Source: Streptococcus mitis
Lineage (GTDB): Bacteria > Bacillota > Bacilli > Lactobacillales > Streptococcaceae
Assembly: GCA_001914195.1 (NCBI GenBank)
Contig: MKYF01000024.1
Location: 1-24,781 of the forward strand
Length of the DNA stretch: 24,781 nucleotides
Direction of reading: 5' to 3'
Shown: piece after piece, positions 21,028 to 24,781 of the stretch
How positions within the stretch are numbered: position 1 is the stretch's first letter
Layout of the letters: every line of letters starts with the position of its first letter
Translations under genes and position numbers: made by a program
Notes under the pieces: model-generated
Told to the model about the DNA's origin: nothing
Seen by the model: only the letters and a program-made list of their open reading frames with translations
Databases searched by the model: none

Positions 21028-22317
21028 GTAGAATGATTTCAATCCACGGTATTCAGCTACTTCACCAAGTTGGTCTTCGATACGAAGCAATTGGTTGTAT
21101 TTAGCGATACGGTCTGTACGCGAAAGTGAACCAGTCTTGATTTGTCCTGCGTTAGTTGCAACTGCGATGTCAGCGATTGTTGAATCTTCAGTTTCACCTG
21201 AACGGTGTGATACAACGGCAGTGTAACCAGCTTCTTTCGCCATTTCGATAGCGTCGAATGTTTCAGTAAGAGTACCGATTTGGTTAACTTTGATAAGGAT
21301 TGAGTTAGCAGCACCTTCTGCAATACCTTTTTCAAGGTAAGAAGTGTTTGTTACGAAGAAGTCGTCACCAACCAATTGAACTTTACCACCAAGACGTTCA
21401 GTAAGAGCTTTCCAACCGTCCCAGTCATTTTCATCCATACCATCTTCGATAGTGATGATTGGGTATTTGTTTACCAATTCTTCAAGGTAGTCGATTTGTT
21501 CTGCAGCAGTACGTACAGCTGCTCCTTCACCTTCGAATTTAGTGTAGTCGTAAACTTTACGTTCTTTATCGTAAAATTCTGATGAAGCACAGTCAAATCC
21601 GATAAATACGTCTTTACCAGGAACATATCCAGCAGCTTCGATCGCAGCAAGGATAGTTTCAACTCCGTCTTCAGTTCCTTCGAAACGAGGAGCGAATCCA
21701 CCTTCGTCACCTACAGCAGTTTCCAAACCACGTGATTTAAGGATTTTCTTAAGAGCGTGGAAGATTTCAGCACCCCAACGAAGAGCTTCTTTGAATGATG
21801 GCGCACCAGCAGGTACGATCATGAATTCTTGGAAAGCGATTGGAGCGTCAGAGTGAGAACCACCGTTGATGATGTTCATCATTGGAGTTGGAAGAACTTT
21901 AGTGTTGAATCCACCAAGGTAGCTGTAAAGTGGGATTTCAAGGTAGTCAGCAGCAGCACGAGCTACAGCGATAGACACACCAAGGATTGCGTTTGCACCC
22001 AATTTACCTTTGTTAGGAGTACCGTCAAGAGCGATCATAGCACGGTCGATAGCTTGTTGATCACGTACATCGTAGCCAATGATAGCTTCAGCAATGATGT
22101 TGTTTACGTTATCAACAGCTTTTTGTGTACCAAGACCACCGTAACGAGATTTGTCACCGTCGCGAAGTTCAACTGCTTCGTGTTCACCAGTAGAAGCTCC
22201 TGATGGAACCATACCACGTCCGAAAGCACCTGATTCAGTGTAAACTTCTACTTCAAGTGTTGGGTTACCGCGTGAGTCTAGGACTTCGCGAGCGTAAACA
22301 TCAGTAATAATTGACAT
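21013..22317 (-). CDS. eno: Enolase
   Basis: Converts 2-phosphoglycerate to phosphoenolpyruvate in glycolysis. 434 residues, full length, with the N-terminal REVLDSRGNPT, SGASTGEHEAV loop, the Mg-binding GFDCASSEFYD and VGDDFFVTN segments, the catalytic Lys in ILIKVNQIGTLTE and SHRSGETED. Codon use is strongly biased toward optimal codons, as expected for a very highly expressed gene. It also serves as a plasminogen-binding surface protein in streptococci (known for the family). A near-consensus promoter and AAGGAGAG ribosome site precede it. The island integrated exactly at its last codons without changing the protein. Confidence 0.98.
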   Translation of the reverse strand: MSIITDVYAREVLDSRGNPTLEVEVYTESGAFGRGMVPSGASTGEHEAVELRDGDKSRYGGLGTQKAVDNVNNIIAEAIIGYDVRDQQAIDRAMIALDGTPNKGKLGANAILGVSIAVARAAADYLEIPLYSYLGGFNTKVLPTPMMNIINGGSHSDAPIAFQEFMIVPAGAPSFKEALRWGAEIFHALKKILKSRGLETAVGDEGGFAPRFEGTEDGVETILAAIEAAGYVPGKDVFIGFDCASSEFYDKERKVYDYTKFEGEGAAVRTAAEQIDYLEELVNKYPIITIEDGMDENDWDGWKALTERLGGKVQLVGDDFFVTNTSYLEKGIAEGAANSILIKVNQIGTLTETFDAIEMAKEAGYTAVVSHRSGETEDSTIADIAVATNAGQIKTGSLSRTDRIAKYNQLLRIEDQLGEVAEYRGLKSFYNLKK

Positions 22318-22355
22318 TTTTTACTCTCCTTATGAGTTAAATTTTTTACACCTCT

Positions 22356-22384
22356 ATAATACCTTAAAACCCCTCCTTTTTCAA
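22356..22384 (-). promoter_or_regulatory. eno promoter
   Basis: Minus strand: -35 TTGAAA (22384-22379), 17-bp spacer, -10 TATTAT (22361-22356). Start about 30 bases before the eno ATG. Confidence 0.75.
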
Positions 22385-22465
22385 GAAAAAACGTTATCTT
22401 TGTGCAAATTTTCCTTAACTTTATGAAGTAATCGCTTTCTTTTGTCTGTTTTATTCTAACTTTTA

Positions 22466-22474
22466 TGATATACT
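22466..22474 (+). promoter_or_regulatory. Extended -10 promoter placing the start at the yueI ATG
   Basis: TGATATACT, with the hexamer ending only six bases before the ATG at 22481. The expected start point is 22480-22482, and no ribosome site exists in GTTTTC before the ATG. Confidence 0.6.
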
Positions 22475-22480
22475 GTTTTC

Positions 22481-22927
22481 ATGACAGATATATCAAAACA
22501 ATTACTTGAAAAAGCTCATGGTGGGCCAAAATTAAATCCGGATGAGCAAAGACGCTATCTTGGTACTTTTGAGGAAAGAGTTCTTGGATATGCAGATATT
22601 GACACGGCAAATAGCCCTCAGTTAGAAAAAGGTTTTTTATCTATTTTAGAAAATCTTCAGGAAAAAGCAGAGCCACTATTTGTGAAGATTTCACCAACTA
22701 TCGAATTTGACAAACAAGTTTTCTACTTAAAAGAAGCAAAAGAAACTGATAGTCAAGCTACTATTGTATCTGAAGAGCATACTACTTCTCCCTTCGGTCT
22801 GGTTATCCACACCAATGCACCAGTTCAAGTAGAAGAAAAGGATCTTCGACTTGCTTTTGCAAAACTTTGGGAAGGTAAAAAGGAAGAACCAGCCAAAACA
22901 TCCATATGGAAGAAATGGTTTGGCTAA
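22481..22927 (+). CDS. yueI: YueI family protein (DUF1694)
   Basis: 148 residues. The pattern GGPKLNPDEQRRYLGTFEERV followed by the VFYLKEAKET and PFGLVIHTNAPV segments identifies the DUF1694/YueI family of Firmicutes, which has structural similarity to ribosomal-protein-like folds but no firmly known role. The C-terminus ends in a basic KKWFG. The gene apparently has no leader. Its stop codon overlaps that of the convergent glycerate kinase gene by three bases, with no terminator between. Confidence 0.85.
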   Translation: MTDISKQLLEKAHGGPKLNPDEQRRYLGTFEERVLGYADIDTANSPQLEKGFLSILENLQEKAEPLFVKISPTIEFDKQVFYLKEAKETDSQATIVSEEHTTSPFGLVIHTNAPVQVEEKDLRLAFAKLWEGKKEEPAKTSIWKKWFG

Positions 22928-24039
22928 ATCTTGCGCATAGTTAATAAGTGCCCGATATTGGTAGCCGTGTGCTCCAAATAGAGACTGGCATTTTTCAAAC
23001 TATCTTCTAAAGGTTCGCTTTTCTCTAAAATAGAAAAGGCAGCTTGGATATTTTTAAATGGTAGGGAAGGTAAATCTTCAGCAAGACTACCACAAATAGC
23101 AATGACAGGAACTCCGACAGGGGTTCTTTTTGCAACACCAATAGGCGCTTTACCTGCTAGGCTTTGACGATCTAGCCTTCCTTCTCCTACAACAACCAAG
23201 TCAGCATGTAAAACCTTCTTATCAAAGTTGATTAAGTTCAAGCAGGTATCAATTCCAGACACGATATTTGCCTGAGCAAAGGCACACAAACCGCCAGCAA
23301 GGCCTCCACCAGCTCCTGCTCCTTTAATTTGCAATGTTGCAGGGGAGACTTTTTCATAAAAATCTCGGATCGCTTGATCTACGGCCTCAAACATAGTAGG
23401 ATCTAGGCCTTTTTGCTTGCCAAACGTGTAGGTCGCACCTTGATATCCACATAAGGGACTCACGACATCTGCTAAAATACGAATTTGCACATCTTCAGGA
23501 ATTTCATAGCTATTTTCTGTTGAAACAGAAGCTAAGTTTAATAAGGACTGCCCGCAAGCGGGCAATACATTTCCATCCCTATCATAAAATCGATAACCTA
23601 AACCAGCAGCGATCCCAATTCCTCCGTCATTACTGGCCGTACCACCAACTCCGATATAGATATCTTTAATCCCTTTAACAATGAGACAACGAATCAATTC
23701 CCCTATTCCACAAGTTTGGATTTGAAGTGGATTTCGTTTCTCTAGCGGAGTTTTTCCAAGGCCAACCAAGTCGGCAACTTCAAATAGTGCCAGTTGACTT
23801 TTTTGAAAATAGCGCATTTCTACTTTTTGTCCAAAAGGTCCTGTCACTTGGATCCATTTTTCTTCAAGGTCAAGAGAATGTCGAATAGCATCTACAGTAC
23901 CTTCTCCCCCATCACCAACAGGACAGAGGAGACATTCTACATCTGCTATTTATTGTTGGAAGCCTCTTTTTATTGCTTCAGCTACCTCTTCAGCGGTCAA
24001 GCTTTCCTTAAACGAATCTGGTGCAATTACAATCTTCAT
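22924..24039 (-). pseudogene. garK: Glycerate kinase, interrupted by one in-frame stop
   Basis: The full frame from ATG at 24039 is 371 codons, the normal length. It starts MKIVIAPDSFKESLTAEEVA and reads in one frame through PVGDGGEGTVDAI, GVGGTASNDGGIGIAAGLGY, GAGAGGGLAGGL and VVGEGRLDRQSLAGKAP, all marks of the GarK/GlxK glycerate kinase family. Codon 30 is TAA (23950-23952 on the plus strand reads TTA), where relatives have a residue after FQQ. The frame on both sides is intact, so this is one nonsense change, not a frameshift; decay is recent or the base is an error. The largest frame after the stop (GTG at 23847) lacks the N-terminal phosphate-binding part and would not be functional. 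It follows serB by eight bases with a GAGGGA ribosome site. Confidence 0.9.
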
Positions 24040-24047
24040 ATTTTCCC

Positions 24048-24674
24048 TCATTCTAAAAAGTCAATCAAAGGTAGAACTTCTAAAAAATCCCTCTTGTCAA
24101 CATGATTCGGTATTTCTTGTTTCAGCACTTCTTTGGCACAAAAAGCGATTCCAAGTCCCGCCGACTTCAACATCAATAAATCATTGGCCCCATCACCGAT
24201 TGCAACTGTTCTTTCTTTAGGGAGTTTGAGTTCCTTTATCCATTGTTCCAGAGTCTCTTTTTTAATCTCGGGACTAATAATTTGTCCAACTAATTTCCCT
24301 GTTAGAAAGCCACCTTTGACTTCAAGTTGGTTGGCAGAGAAATAGGCAATTCCAAGAGATTTTGCTAATCTTTCAACTATTGGTGTAAAGCCACCGGACA
24401 CCAGACCAACTAGGATTCCATTCTTTTGGAGAATAGAGATGAATTCTTGAACATTTGGCGATAGATGAATTGAGTTGAAAACTTTATCAAAGACCGAAAT
24501 AGGAAGGCCTTCCAACAAGGAAACTCTGTCTCGTAAACTTCTTTCAAAATCTAGCTCTCCTCGCATTGCCTGACTTGTAAGCTGCGCAATTTCCTCCTCA
24601 CAACCTGCATCTCTTCCCAACAAATCAATCACTTCTTCTAGGATTAAGGTTCCATCAACATCCATGACACACAA
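24048..24674 (-). CDS. serB: Phosphoserine phosphatase, 5' end probably cut by an insertion sequence
   Basis: A HAD-family phosphatase that makes L-serine from phosphoserine. Motif I is VMDVDGTLI at the visible start, motif II VSGGFTP, then the conserved Lys region and motif III GDGANDLLMLKSAGLG. From the ATG at 24674 it has 208 residues, a few short of the family length of about 212-215. The frame remains open upstream as VKGLC, the normal family beginning, up to 24683, where a sequence resembling an insertion-sequence end starts. The native start codon and ribosome site are therefore missing; translation from the internal ATG would need a site the sequence does not show. The catalytic core is complete. 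Confidence 0.85.
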   Translation of the reverse strand: MCVMDVDGTLILEEVIDLLGRDAGCEEEIAQLTSQAMRGELDFERSLRDRVSLLEGLPISVFDKVFNSIHLSPNVQEFISILQKNGILVGLVSGGFTPIVERLAKSLGIAYFSANQLEVKGGFLTGKLVGQIISPEIKKETLEQWIKELKLPKERTVAIGDGANDLLMLKSAGLGIAFCAKEVLKQEIPNHVDKRDFLEVLPLIDFLE

Positions 24675-24683
24675 GCCTTTTAC

Positions 24684-24781
24684 GGCTCTATAATATTTGT
24701 AGTGGGTAAATCCCCTATGGATATTATGGAGCCTATTTTTGTGTAGAAAAAAAGTCCCATATAACCTATAATGAAAAGCGA
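24684..24781. mobile_element. End of an insertion sequence (ISL3-like), running off the window
   Basis: Begins GGCTCTATAATATTTGTAGT, in keeping with ISL3-family ends that open with GGCTCT. A subterminal inverted copy, ATATTATGGAGCC (24721-24733), pairs with GGCTCTATAATAT (24684-24696) with one mismatch, around a GGG-TAAAT-CCC centre. The boundary falls exactly where serB similarity stops. No transposase is visible in the 98 bases present. Family assignment is from memory; a MITE is the alternative. Confidence 0.5.

Noticed and set aside
21829..22203. A 124-codon plus-strand frame opposite eno
   Set aside because: It is an antisense shadow caused by the strong codon bias of eno; no ribosome site or promoter.
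23794..24105. A 103-codon plus-strand frame across the garK start
   Set aside because: Antisense to the glycerate kinase N-terminal coding region and without a ribosome site.

Overview
The window is a Streptococcus chromosome segment, most likely from the mitis/oralis/pneumoniae group. Support comes from the AT-rich low-GC coding style, the XerS/difSL pair, a SAM-III (SMK) leader on metK, a DUF3270 gene, and the order eno - yueI - glycerate kinase - serB, which I recall from pneumococcus. XerS beside its dif site places the window at the replication terminus. Most large housekeeping genes left of dif point right and those on the right point left, as expected where two forks meet.

Layout. 1-4146: a tight polyamine operon (carboxyspermidine/carboxynorspermidine dehydrogenase, cut by the window edge; nspC; aguA; aguB). 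4340-7628: an OmpR-type two-component system convergent with an ABC-2 exporter; three CTAAAG repeats at exact 11-bp spacing overlap the exporter's -35 region and look like the regulator's binding site. 7770-9136: a Cof-type HAD phosphatase and a DUF3270 membrane protein. 9473-10775: metK with its riboswitch. 11089-12428: an array of ATGTAC repeats, the difSL site, and xerS, whose promoter overlaps difSL.

12988-21027 is an about 8.0-kb integrated satellite (PICI-like) element. Its ends are a 15-bp direct repeat identical to the last codons of eno. It carries a tyrosine integrase, a CI/Cro-like divergent switch with three operators spaced 40-41 bp, a leftward operon of very small genes, a DnaD-type replication protein, a DnaC-type loader, and a DUF722-like late regulator. 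No capsid, tail, terminase or lysis gene is present, so it is expected to depend on a helper phage. Inside its left end is a promoter-to-terminator unit that looks like an undescribed small structured RNA of about 115 nt. Just outside the left end lies a frameshifted integrase remnant, suggesting that elements have accumulated one after another at the eno 3' end.

21013-24781: eno, the YueI-family gene (apparently leaderless), a glycerate kinase gene broken by a single in-frame stop, and serB, whose first codons appear to be cut by the end of an insertion sequence (ISL3-like) that runs off the window.
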